Positions 49,606 to 59,500 of a DNA stretch of 64,000 nucleotides are shown one piece after another. Each line of letters begins with the position of its first letter. Position 1 is the stretch's first letter. Source of the DNA: Bradyrhizobium monzae (GTDB lineage: Bacteria > Pseudomonadota > Alphaproteobacteria > Rhizobiales > Xanthobacteraceae); the NCBI RefSeq assembly GCF_021458635.1, contig NZ_JAIRDQ010000001.1:620001-684000 (forward strand), read 5' to 3'. The position numbers and the translations under genes are program-made. Below the pieces are notes generated by a model. That model did no database searches. It saw only the letters and a list, made by a program, of their open reading frames with translations, and had not been told where the DNA came from.

Positions 49606-50966
49606 CCTCGATCGCCCGGACCTTTGCGCTGTCGCTCGGCATCGCCGCGACCACGATCTTCCTGATCATGCTCGGCCTCTTCATCTGGCGCTATCCGGTG
49701 GAGGAGCGCGAATTCAGGGCTTGCCGGGTCGTGGTAGCCGTTCTTGGTCGCGCCACCGTGGTCGAAGGCCAAAACCTGACGGTTCGCCCGACCCCCGCCC
49801 TCGAGGAGCTCAAGGCGGACAGCCCGAACCTCTGGTACGTCGTGTCCGCAGGCGACATGGTCAGCGAGTACGGCAGCGAACGCCGGCCGGCCCTCCCTTT
49901 CGCGTTTCCCTATCACGGACCCGTCGGCTCATCGGTCTTCAGCACGCTCGACCAGAAGAGCACCTTCTGCCTCGCCGTCATGCAAAGGGGTTCGTTGCAG
50001 CTCGCGATGATGGTCGGCGAGCCCCAAGTCCGTTTCGGCCGGATGGCAAGAAACTTTCTCATCCGCAGTGTCTTTTCGATTACGCTGTTGGCGTTGGCCT
50101 TTGCCGCGACCGTTGCCGTCGGCGCGGCGCTGGCCGCACGTTTCGTCTCACGGGGTATCGAACGGGTGGCGCTTCGCGCGCTTGCGATCGACCCATCGGC
50201 CCCACAGGGCCTGATCTCCCTGTCCGAAGTTCCTCGGGAGCTGAAGCCATTGGTAGAGGCGCTGAACCGCGCCTTCGGCGAGATCGACGCCTATATCAAG
50301 ATGCAGCGCCGCTTCCTCGGCAATGCCGCCCATCAGCTCCGCACGCCGCTGACTCTGCTGCGCGCGAAGATCGAGGATGTGCCCGAGCCGGCACTGAAGG
50401 TCGAGCTGGTGCGCGACGTCCGCCGCCTCACCTCGCTGGTTTCCGCCATGCTCGACCTCGCGCGGCTGCAAAACCACGCGATCGAGAAGCGGCCGATCGA
50501 TCTTGCCCAGATAACGCTGGACGTGCTGGCCGATTTCGGCCCCTCGGCGCTCGACGGCGGCATCGAGCTTGCACTGGAGCGCGAAGGGGAAGGTCCGCTC
50601 CTGGTGCAAGGCGTGGACGCCGCCGTTCGCAGCGCGCTCGCCAATCTCGTCGGCAACGCACTCGTCCACGCCCATGGCGCGCGGCGCATCGTCGCCACGC
50701 TCGGTCGCGGCAGCGTCTCGATCGACGACGACGGCGCGGGCTTGCCCGACAGCGCGGAGCAGAAGCTGCTCGAGCCGTTCCAGACCGGCAACAGCGCGGG
50801 CGACGGCGCGGGTCTGGGCCTCTCGATCGTGCGCGAGATCATGGCCGCCCACGGCGGCGAGCTGGTCATTTCCTCGGCGCCCGGCCGCGGCACGACGATG
50901 AGCCTGCGCTTTTCCGAGGCCGGCGCGGCGGTCAGACTTGCGCAGCTCGATCTGCAAACAGGTTGA
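49602..50966 (+). CDS. Sensor histidine kinase
   Basis: A 454-residue kinase with membrane helices at about 8-30 and 155-178, a periplasmic sensor between them (about 31-150), a HAMP-like linker, and a kinase core. The H-box is NAAHQLRTPLTLL with H244, the N-box LANLVGNALVHAHG, the G1 box DDDGAGLP and the G2 box GAGLGLSIVREIM. The periplasmic part has the paired cysteines C41 and C123. Overlap with the response regulator gene shows they work as a pair. The signal is not predictable. Confidence 0.93.
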   Translation: MTSIARTFALSLGIAATTIFLIMLGLFIWRYPVEEREFRACRVVVAVLGRATVVEGQNLTVRPTPALEELKADSPNLWYVVSAGDMVSEYGSERRPALPFAFPYHGPVGSSVFSTLDQKSTFCLAVMQRGSLQLAMMVGEPQVRFGRMARNFLIRSVFSITLLALAFAATVAVGAALAARFVSRGIERVALRALAIDPSAPQGLISLSEVPRELKPLVEALNRAFGEIDAYIKMQRRFLGNAAHQLRTPLTLLRAKIEDVPEPALKVELVRDVRRLTSLVSAMLDLARLQNHAIEKRPIDLAQITLDVLADFGPSALDGGIELALEREGEGPLLVQGVDAAVRSALANLVGNALVHAHGARRIVATLGRGSVSIDDDGAGLPDSAEQKLLEPFQTGNSAGDGAGLGLSIVREIMAAHGGELVISSAPGRGTTMSLRFSEAGAAVRLAQLDLQTG

Positions 50967-50973
50967 CGAGCCG

Positions 50974-51330
50974 CTACGTCATGCTGCCCGGCATGAAGCA
51001 CCGCACCCGCGGGTGGCCGTCGATATAGTGCTTCCACACCATGGTGCGGCCGATCTTGTTCGGCTCGTTGATCACCGCGCCGTCGGGCACGACGACCCAT
51101 TCGTCGTCGAGATGCACGCGGTAGTGTCCCTTGTCGGACTCCCAGTCGACATCGGCGACGACATAGCCGTCGGCATCCGAGCAGCACTGTCCGTATTCGC
51201 TGCGCAGACTCTCGAACCAGGGTTTGAGTGGCGAGTTGGCATAGCGTCCGTCGTCGCGGGCCATCACCGATGTCGCCAGCGGCAGCATCAGTCCCGCCAG
51301 CGTCGCTGCACGCAGTCTTGCAAGTCTCAT
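50974..51330 (-). CDS. Small exported conserved hypothetical protein
   Basis: A 118-residue protein with a signal peptide (AATLAGLMLPLATSVMA) cut near residue 24. The mature part has QCCSDADGYVVADVDWES, HYRVHLDDEWVVVPDGAVI and ends RVRCFMPGSMT. I have seen this type as a conserved hypothetical protein in bradyrhizobia. Adjacent cysteines plus one near the end suggest disulfides in the periplasm. It is convergent with the sensor kinase gene, seven bases away. Confidence 0.8.
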   Translation of the reverse strand: MRLARLRAATLAGLMLPLATSVMARDDGRYANSPLKPWFESLRSEYGQCCSDADGYVVADVDWESDKGHYRVHLDDEWVVVPDGAVINEPNKIGRTMVWKHYIDGHPRVRCFMPGSMT

Positions 51331-51682
51331 AGCGTCATCTCACGGGTCGAAGTCAGCACCGCGAGGAACAGGCGACATCGCTCACGCCCTTGATCAGGCG
51401 TGGCAGCGGCGACTCATTCCTCCGGCAGATTTGCCGACAGCTATGCAAATCCAGCGCCAGCGCGCATTCCGGGGAACTACTGGCGCGGCAGCCTTGCTCG
51501 ATCTGCCTTGACGTCTTGCATGTGTGATGTGCCGACGGTCCGCCGCCCCTCGCTTCGGAGGCTTTCCTTGTCGTGTCAGGACGTGTACGAAGCTCGCGCG
51601 GATGCGACCGCTATCCGCTTAACCGACTGTTTCGAATGGAAGAATTGGGTATCGGCGTGACAGGCTTTGGACCGTCAGCGCT
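51331..51682. other. Intergenic region without a supported gene
   Basis: An 86-codon forward open frame (51400-51660) is present but has odd residue composition and no ribosome-binding site, so it is not called. I see no terminator or repeat. Confidence 0.4.
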
Positions 51683-52825
51683 ATGAGTGACTCCAGGGAC
51701 CTGCTTCCCGGTCAAGAGGACCCGACCGAGTTGCCCGCAAACCAGGTGCAGTTTGCGCTGGTGATTTCACGCATGCTCGAGACGGTGAAAGACGATGCCG
51801 AGGCCCGGCGGCAGATGGTCTACGATCTCGCCCGTTACAAGCTCCAGGAACAGTTCACCTACGCCGACGCGAAAAACATCGACAAGATGAAGCAGGCCCT
51901 TGAGGTCGCGATCGACGAGGTCGAGAAGTTTTCGCGCGAACAGGCACCGCTGGAGCGCTTGCCGTCGCAACAACTCACCCCATCCAAGGTGACCGAAGCA
52001 GGCACTCTTCTGGTGTCCAGCGATACAACGGTTTTGCCTTCGGGGATCAAGTCCCGCAGCAAGCTGCCAGCGGTCTCTGGTCCGCTCTGGCCGGTGATCA
52101 AGCGTACGGCGGCCATCCTGCTTGTCGTTGGCGCAACCATCGTGATCGTCTCGCAGCGAGACAGGATCGCCGGGCTGCGCCGACTGATATCGTCACAGGC
52201 CCCGGAGATCGCGCAGGTCGCGCCCAAGCCGGAGACGACGATCGCGGTCGCCAAGCCGGAAATGGTCCCCTCTGCTCCGCCTCCACCGGCGCGCGTGCTT
52301 CCAAGCGATTACGGCATCTATGCCTTGATCGACGACAAGTCGCTGGCTGAGCTGAACGCGGCCAGTGTGATGGCGCCGGACATGCGCATTGCGATTTCAC
52401 CGGAGTTCAAGAAACCCGATCGGCCGCATCTGCCGAATGGCCACGTCAAGTTCATCGTGTTCCGTCGGGACATTGCTAACGTGATCCCCGAGCGCGTCGA
52501 GGTCCGTATTGTCGCGAAGGTCAAAGAGTTCTCGACCGATGCTGCAGGCAAGACGGCGAGTGGCGGAGACGACGTCGGCGTGATCCGCAACTTCTCCTAT
52601 CCGTTCCGGATCTCGCCGATTCCGGGGAAAGCCGAAATGTACGAGCTTCACGCCAGCGATGCCGAGCTCGAGCTTCCGCCGGGACAGTACGTCCTGAGCC
52701 TCGGATCGCAGGCCTATTATTTTCAGGTCGACGGCGAGATCACCGATCCCCGACAGTGCCTCGAGCGCGTCGTTGCCGGCAACGGCACGTTCTACGCGCC
52801 TTGCAAGAAGGCGCGTACGTATTGA
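51683..52825 (+). CDS. Hypothetical single-pass membrane protein
   Basis: A 380-residue protein with a cytoplasmic helical region (about 20-90, ISRMLETVKDDAEARRQMVYDLARYK), one membrane helix (about 140-157), a proline-rich stretch, and a periplasmic beta-rich domain (200-380) ending YYFQVDGEITDP and C-x13-C near the end. I recognise no family. The layout resembles a membrane-anchored envelope protein. The gene is monocistronic; the start is the ATG following GACCGTCAGCGCT, without a strong ribosome-binding site. Confidence 0.7.
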   Translation: MSDSRDLLPGQEDPTELPANQVQFALVISRMLETVKDDAEARRQMVYDLARYKLQEQFTYADAKNIDKMKQALEVAIDEVEKFSREQAPLERLPSQQLTPSKVTEAGTLLVSSDTTVLPSGIKSRSKLPAVSGPLWPVIKRTAAILLVVGATIVIVSQRDRIAGLRRLISSQAPEIAQVAPKPETTIAVAKPEMVPSAPPPPARVLPSDYGIYALIDDKSLAELNAASVMAPDMRIAISPEFKKPDRPHLPNGHVKFIVFRRDIANVIPERVEVRIVAKVKEFSTDAAGKTASGGDDVGVIRNFSYPFRISPIPGKAEMYELHASDAELELPPGQYVLSLGSQAYYFQVDGEITDPRQCLERVVAGNGTFYAPCKKARTY

Positions 52826-52855
52826 CGTCGGTCGCCCGGGCGGCGTGAAAGCAGC

Positions 52856-53461
52856 CTACTTCTTCGCTGCCGGCGCCATCATCATCGCGCCGCCTTTCTT
52901 GGCCGCGGGCGCTGCCTTCGGCGCGGTCGCGGCGGCTTGTGCGGGGAGATATTTGGCGATGATCGCGGGATCGACCTCGGCCATGTTGGCATCCGGCAGG
53001 CGCTGCCAGGTCTCGTCCTTGCCGAACAGGGAAATGCCGAGGAACCCGCGCATGGTCAGGACCTGACCATCCGGGCTCACCGTCATCTTGGCCTTCCAGA
53101 TGTTGCCGTCGCGCGGATTGACGACGTTGCCGCCCTCATACTTCAACCCGTCGCGCTTCATGTCGCGGATAAAGGAGAGCCCGAGCACCGGCTGGTTCTT
53201 GCGATCGTCCGTGCATTTCGTGCAGGCCTCGTTTGGGTCGTCACCAGCGCGCGGGAAAGTCTTGGCGATGACGCCTTCGAAGATGCCGTTGTGGTCGATG
53301 AAGAGGAACCAGCCCACCGTCTTGCCGTCCTCGACCTTCTGCCAGAGGCCCGCAGCGGTTGGCTGCTGCGCTTGCGCCGCAGCCGGGCTCACCGCATTGA
53401 GCGACAGCGCGAGCGCGAGGAACGGGAGCAGCCGAAAGCTGGACAAGAGTTTCCGCATCAT
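52856..53461 (-). CDS. DUF2147 family exported protein
   Basis: A 201-residue protein with a signal peptide ([20 protein letters not shown], cut near AAAQA). The mature part is the DUF2147 fold: [19 protein letters not shown], the cysteine pair in [20 protein letters not shown], and [25 protein letters not shown]. Its function in the family is unknown. The C-terminus is an alanine/lysine-rich tail with repeated APAAKK. The start at 53461 has AAGGTGATC before it; the frame's upstream start is less likely. Confidence 0.9.
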   Translation of the reverse strand: MMRKLLSSFRLLPFLALALSLNAVSPAAAQAQQPTAAGLWQKVEDGKTVGWFLFIDHNGIFEGVIAKTFPRAGDDPNEACTKCTDDRKNQPVLGLSFIRDMKRDGLKYEGGNVVNPRDGNIWKAKMTVSPDGQVLTMRGFLGISLFGKDETWQRLPDANMAEVDPAIIAKYLPAQAAATAPKAAPAAKKGGAMMMAPAAKK

Positions 53462-53566
53462 GATCACCTTGCTAAGCCGCCACTGCAATGGCCGCAGACT
53501 ACGGCGATTTCGCGAACGATTCCAGCACCAGAAACATGGGGCATCGCCCGTCCGCTTCCGTCGCGA

Positions 53567-54604
<1,038 letters not shown>

Positions 54605-54777
54605 TTATCGATCGTTATCGGTTGGACGGCGCCCGGAGGGCAGAGGTGACCCTGCCTGTCTAGCCAACGGGGATGGATCAGGGAAGGCATAAAAGCGGGA
54701 GCGCCCCGCAGCCGCGCCCACTTGCCGGGTCAAAATAACTGGGCTGTAACGAGGTTGGATATGACGGAGATCAATCG

Positions 54778-55245
54778 GTGAACGCACCAAGCCGCCTCGA
54801 TACGACGCCGCGCCTGGAGGACTTCCCTTTTCGCCTCGGCGACAACGTCCGCTTCGGCGATCTCGACCCGAACCAGCACGTCAACAACGCGGTCTACGCC
54901 ACCTATTTCGAGACCGGCCGCGTCACGCTGATGAAGAGCCCGGAATACGGGCTGACACCGCCGGGGCTCGCCTGGATCATGGTGCGGCTCGACATCCATT
55001 TCCGCGCCGAGCTGCACTGGCCGAACACGATCGAGCTCGGCCTCGGCGTGGTGAAGCTCGGGCGAACGTCAGTGACCTTCGAGCAGGTCGTGTTTTCGAA
55101 CGGGAGGTGCATCGCGTCGGCGACGTCCGTGGGCGTCATGCTCGACGAGGCGACGCGCCGGCCAGCACCACTGACCGCAGAGGTGATCGAGAAATTCAGA
55201 CCCTGGCACAAGCGCGGCATCGAGGTCGCGCCGCCGAGCACCTAG
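54778..55245 (+). CDS. Acyl-CoA thioesterase (4HBT hotdog family)
   Basis: A 155-residue single hotdog-fold protein. The signature RFGDLDPNQHVNNAVYATYFE is the 4-hydroxybenzoyl-CoA thioesterase/YbgC-like active-site region, where the Asp and His are catalytic. The start is GTG at 54778, with ACGGAGATC upstream; no in-frame ATG lies before it, since a nearby upstream ATG is out of frame and stops at once. The substrate is not predictable. It is convergent with the ferredoxin gene. Confidence 0.88.
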   Translation: MNAPSRLDTTPRLEDFPFRLGDNVRFGDLDPNQHVNNAVYATYFETGRVTLMKSPEYGLTPPGLAWIMVRLDIHFRAELHWPNTIELGLGVVKLGRTSVTFEQVVFSNGRCIASATSVGVMLDEATRRPAPLTAEVIEKFRPWHKRGIEVAPPST

Positions 55246-55256
55246 GCGAGAAGTGT

Positions 55257-55577
55257 TTAGGCCTGACGTTCCGGCGTCGACACCACGAGCCCGTCGAGCT
55301 CGTCGGCGACCTTGATCTGGCAGGACAGGCGCGAGTTCGGGCGCACGTCGAAGCCGAAGTCGAGCATGTCCTCTTCCATCGGCGTCGGGCTGCCGACCTT
55401 CTCGCGCCAGGCTTCATCGACATAGACATGGCAGGTCGCGCAGGCGCAGGCGCCGCCGCACTCGGCTTCGATGCCGGGAATGCTGTTGCGGATGGCGGCT
55501 TCCATCACGGTCGCGCCGTTCTCGACGTCCACCGTGCGGGTTTCGCCCTTGTGATCGACAAAGTGAATTTTGGCCAT
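55257..55577 (-). CDS. [2Fe-2S] ferredoxin, adrenodoxin type
   Basis: A 106-residue ferredoxin of the vertebrate-adrenodoxin/putidaredoxin class. The cluster ligands are C40, C46, C49 and C86 (C-x5-C-x2-C ... C); an extra cysteine, C44, lies between the first two. Members donate electrons to P450s, dioxygenases or iron-sulphur assembly. A ferredoxin reductase is encoded nearby, but no P450 is in the window. The length is typical. Confidence 0.93.
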   Translation of the reverse strand: MAKIHFVDHKGETRTVDVENGATVMEAAIRNSIPGIEAECGGACACATCHVYVDEAWREKVGSPTPMEEDMLDFGFDVRPNSRLSCQIKVADELDGLVVSTPERQA

Positions 55578-55655
55578 GTGTGCTCGTGCTGTCGCGATCT
55601 GGGGAAAAGGAGGGTCCGGGCTGTCCTATAACGGGTCGATCCGGACCGCGCCATA

Positions 55656-55708
55656 GCGTTTTCAAGCGAAATGGATACCGGTTCGCGGGAAGAAAACGCG
55701 TCAAAACA
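55656..55708. repeat. Dispersed palindromic repeat, family A (copy 2)
   Basis: This is a near-copy of the repeat at 23040-23092. GCGTTTTC (55656-55663) pairs with GAAAACGC (55692-55699), and the core reads ATACCGGTTCGCG. It lies between the ferredoxin and Hpt genes, upstream of both on their strand. Confidence 0.75.
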
Positions 55709-55741
55709 ATGCGCAAGCCCCGACTTCCGCGGTGCGCCGGC

Positions 55742-56116
55742 CTAGTGCTTGAGGATCGCCGCAATGGCCACGCGAACCTCGGCGACCGCCTCTTTCAGCG
55801 CGGCGAAGGCGTGGGGCTGGTTGTGGCCAATCCGGATCGCGGTTTCCAGGCTGGCGGCGGCATCCGCGACCGCAAACGCGCCGATCCCGCGCGCCGAGCC
55901 TTTAAGTTTGTGCGCGAGCGCAGCGGTCTCGGCCGGCAGCGCCGTCATCGCCGCGATCAGCCGAACCGCCTGCTCGGCGAACATCGCAAGCACTTCCTGC
56001 TCCAGCTCGGAATCGCCGAGCGTCATGCGCGAGAGGTGGTCGAGGTCGAGTGGGTGGTCGATGGGCGCAAGCGGGGGCGAGGGCATCCAGTCCATCCGTT
56101 GCAGTTCAGGCATCAT
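55742..56116 (-). CDS. Histidine phosphotransfer (Hpt) domain protein
   Basis: A 124-residue single Hpt domain. The phosphorylatable histidine is H69 in LAHKLKGSARGIGAFAV, the family's HxLKGSA box. The rest is a helical bundle (SELEQEVLAMFAEQAVRLIAAM, AASLETAIRIG). Such stand-alone proteins relay phosphate between a hybrid kinase and a regulator; no hybrid kinase is in the window. A TTAACCAT half-site lies 66 bp upstream (ATGGTTAA at 56182-56189), which is CtrA-like but only half a box. The SixA phosphatase at 25 kb is of the kind that acts on Hpt proteins. Confidence 0.9.
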   Translation of the reverse strand: MMPELQRMDWMPSPPLAPIDHPLDLDHLSRMTLGDSELEQEVLAMFAEQAVRLIAAMTALPAETAALAHKLKGSARGIGAFAVADAAASLETAIRIGHNQPHAFAALKEAVAEVRVAIAAILKH

Positions 56117-56181
56117 GGCGCTGGCCCCGGCATCGCGCGACGGTCCGCCGGTCCGGCGGTTCGCCCCACCGAAGCATGGAA

Positions 56182-56332
56182 ATGGTTAACGAAGTGTTTG
56201 GGTCGTTTTACGTAAATCCGCCCGTTTATTGACGAAAAGTTGCCGCAATTGGCCGGGTTCGGCGGAGAAATTCATGTAGAGCTAAGGCGTTACGGCGTGT
56301 TCCTGTTAACGATGATTAAGATTGTCTTAATC
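56182..56332. promoter_or_regulatory. CtrA-type sites between the Hpt and GPR-like genes
   Basis: This part of the 391-bp gap (56117-56507) has ATGGTTAA at 56182-56189, and TTAA at 56306, 56316 and 56327. The last two are separated by seven bases, a full TTAA-N7-TTAA box, also inside the perfect dyad GATTAAG-ATTGT-CTTAATC (56314-56332). The rest of the gap shows no gene. Confidence 0.55.
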
Positions 56333-56507
56333 GCAGCCATTTCATTCGCGACGCTCTGCCAATAGGATGTTTCGGAAATTGGCGGACAAGCCGTCCGGGT
56401 GGGGACGGCTCGGAGATCCGCGCAAGCGGCATGATCCGGTCTGTGGGCTTGCGTAGCGCGCAGGGCTCGCGGGGGGACGCGTACAAGTAACGAGGGCTCG
56501 ACTGAAC

Positions 56508-59500
56508 ATGGCCAACACTCCCAAAAAGGTCAAAGATCCCACAGAAGTTGCGCTTTCTGCGATCCAGGAAGCCCTCAACATCAGCGACACGGCTGCCGAT
56601 ACCAGCCGCAACGCATCGATGCGCAACGAAACGGCGCCCCAAGTGGCGCCTCCCGTGTTCGACGAGCCGACATTCGAGCCGCGCCCTGCCGCCAACGAGC
56701 GCGCCGTGTTCGATCCGATCGAGGAACCGCGCACCTCGCGCCGCGCCGCCAATGACGATCGCGAGACCATCGGCCAGCTGCTCCAGTCGCTGCAGACGGG
56801 CCGCCCTGCCCGCAATATCTACACTGGTGCGACCATCTTCACCGTGGTCTGGCTCGCCGCCTGCGCCGCATTGACGGTCGGCTTCCTGCCCTCGATCCGG
56901 GCCGCCATGGGCGAGAGCGGCGGCGTGCTGGCGATCGCCGGCCTAGCCACGATGTTCTTCGCGCCGATCATGCTGTTCTACTTCCTCGCGAGCCTGGTCT
57001 GGCGCGGTCAGCAGATGAGCCAGGTCGCGCAGGCGATGGCGCAGGTCGCGATCCGCTTCTCCGAGCCGGAAGGCTCAGCGTCCGATTCCATGGTCACCGT
57101 CGGCCAGGCCATCCGCCGCGAGGTCGCGGCGATGGGCGACGGCATCGAGCGCGCCATCGCGCGCGCCGGCGAACTCGAGACGCTGGTCGCCAACGAGGTC
57201 GCAGCACTCGAGCGCGCCTATTCCGACAACGAAGTGCGCATCCGCGCCCTGCTCCAGGACATCGCGCATCAGCGCGACAATTTGGTCGGCCAGGCCGAGC
57301 AGGTGCGCAGCGCCATTTCCGGCGTGCAGATCGACCTCCGCCACGACATCGCGCTGATCTCGGACGCGATCGCCTCGCGCGTCGACGAGGTCGCGAAATC
57401 CATCACCGGCGCGCTGGAAGAGCGCGGCGCCCACATCACCGGCGCGCTGAGCCACGCCGGCGACAACATGATCCTGGCGCTCGGCGAGCGCGGCGGCGAC
57501 CTGCTCGACCGCCTCGAGGAAGCCAGCGCCGAGACCACCCGCGCGGTGCTCGACGCCAGCGAGCGGCTCACCACCAGCCTCAACTTCAAGACCGGCCACG
57601 TCCACGACGAGTTCGTCGACCTCGCCGACCGCGTCCACGAGATGCTGAATGAGCGCATCGACCGCATCACCGGCGAGTTCGAGCAACGCTCTTCGGCGAT
57701 CGTCGACGGCATCTCCGACCGCACCGAGCAGGTGCATGACAGCCTGAAGAACTCGTCGGACTCGCTGTTGCTCGAGCTCGAGCTGCGCTCCAACGACCTC
57801 TCCGCCAAGATCGACGACGCCGGCAACCGCCTCGCCGGCCAGATCATGACCTCCGGCGACAAGGCGAGCGAAGCGCTCGACGCTACGGTCAACACCCTCG
57901 TCGCCAAGGTCGTCAGCCAGACCGAGACCGCGCACGACTCGCTGTCGCTGCAGATGAGCGCGTTCGACGAGCTGGTGAAGAACCAGGGTTCCGAGCTGGT
58001 CGAGAAGTTCGCCCGCGATTCCGGCACCCTGGGTGCCCTGATCACGCGCCACATCTCCGAGTTCGACCGCACCGTGAAGACCTTCGGCGGCGAGATCGTC
58101 GAGCGCATGGGCCAGCGCACCCACGACATCCATGAGTCGCTGAAGACCTATGTCGACAATTTCGACACCCGCTTCACCTCCAACGGCGGCGCGATCACGG
58201 CCGTGCTCGACCAGCGGCTGGTGCAGTTCGAGACCACGATCGGCGAACGCGTCACCAACTTCGACGCCTCGCTGAACGGCAAGATCGCGAACCTCGACGA
58301 CACGATCGAAGGCCACATCAAGACCTTCGACGAGCGGCTCGTCGGCCGCGTCGCCGCGCTGGAAGAGTCGTTCGACACCCGCGCCAAGTCGGTCACCGAA
58401 ACCATCGACGGGCGTCTCAATACGCTCGCGATGTCGCTGACCGATGGTGCCGCTCAGGCGATCCAGTCGGTCGACACGCGCCTGACGCACCTCACGACGA
58501 CGCTGACCGACGGCGCCTCGCAGACGATCCAGGCGATCGATACGCGGCTGACGCATCTCACGACGACGTTCAACAGCGGCGCATCGCAAGCGCTGGAGTC
58601 CGTCGACAGCCGCTTCACCTATCTGACGACCGCTTTGACCAACGGCGCCTCGCAGGCCGTTCAGTCGATCGACACCCGCCTCACCCTGCTGACATCGACG
58701 CTCACGGACGGCACGGCTCAGGCGATCGAGGCGGTCGACCGCCGCATCACCGGCGTCGCCGACCTCATCGACGGCCGCAGCACGCACCTGACCGACACGG
58801 TCACGGCGCGCTTCCAGGACATCCACCAGGCGATCGAGACCAAGGTCGGTTCGGTTGCCAACGACATCGACGTGCGCGTGGCGCAGTTCGAAGACCTGCT
58901 CGGCTCGCGTGTCGAGGCCGTCGCCGGCCGCATCGAAAGCAGCGGCCGCCAGGCCAGCGAGGACATGATGTCCCGCGCCGAGATGATCTCGACCGCGATC
59001 CGCTCGCATGTCGAGGACGCCGAGCGCTCGCTCACCAACCTCGTCGTCAACACCAGCGAGACGATCCAGACCGGTGCGCGCACTGCGCAGCAGTCGCTGA
59101 TGACGGTCTCCTCCGACGTCAACGCCCAGCTCAAGATGACCTCCGCCGAGGTCGAGCGCGCACTGACCGCTGTCGGCACCGGTGCTGCCAACTCCATCCT
59201 GACCAGCGCCCGCGAGGCGCAGTCCTCCCTGGTCGCGGCCTCGGGCGACGCCTCCAACCAGATCAAGGGGCTCGCAGCCGACGTCGAACGCACGCTGTCC
59301 GCAGCCGGTTCGGCCACGGCGGCCTCGATCCTGGCCGGCGCCCGCGAGGTCCAGACCACGCTCGTCACCGCCTCGTCGGACGCGGCCAACCACGTCAAGA
59401 CGCTCACCGCCGACGTGCAGCGCTCGCTGTCGCTCGCCGGCACCAGCACGGCGGAATCGATCACCGCCGGCGCCCGCGATGCGCAGGGCACGCTGATCGC

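Noticed and set aside
51400..51660. An 86-codon forward open frame
   Set aside because: No ribosome-binding site, odd composition and no domain.
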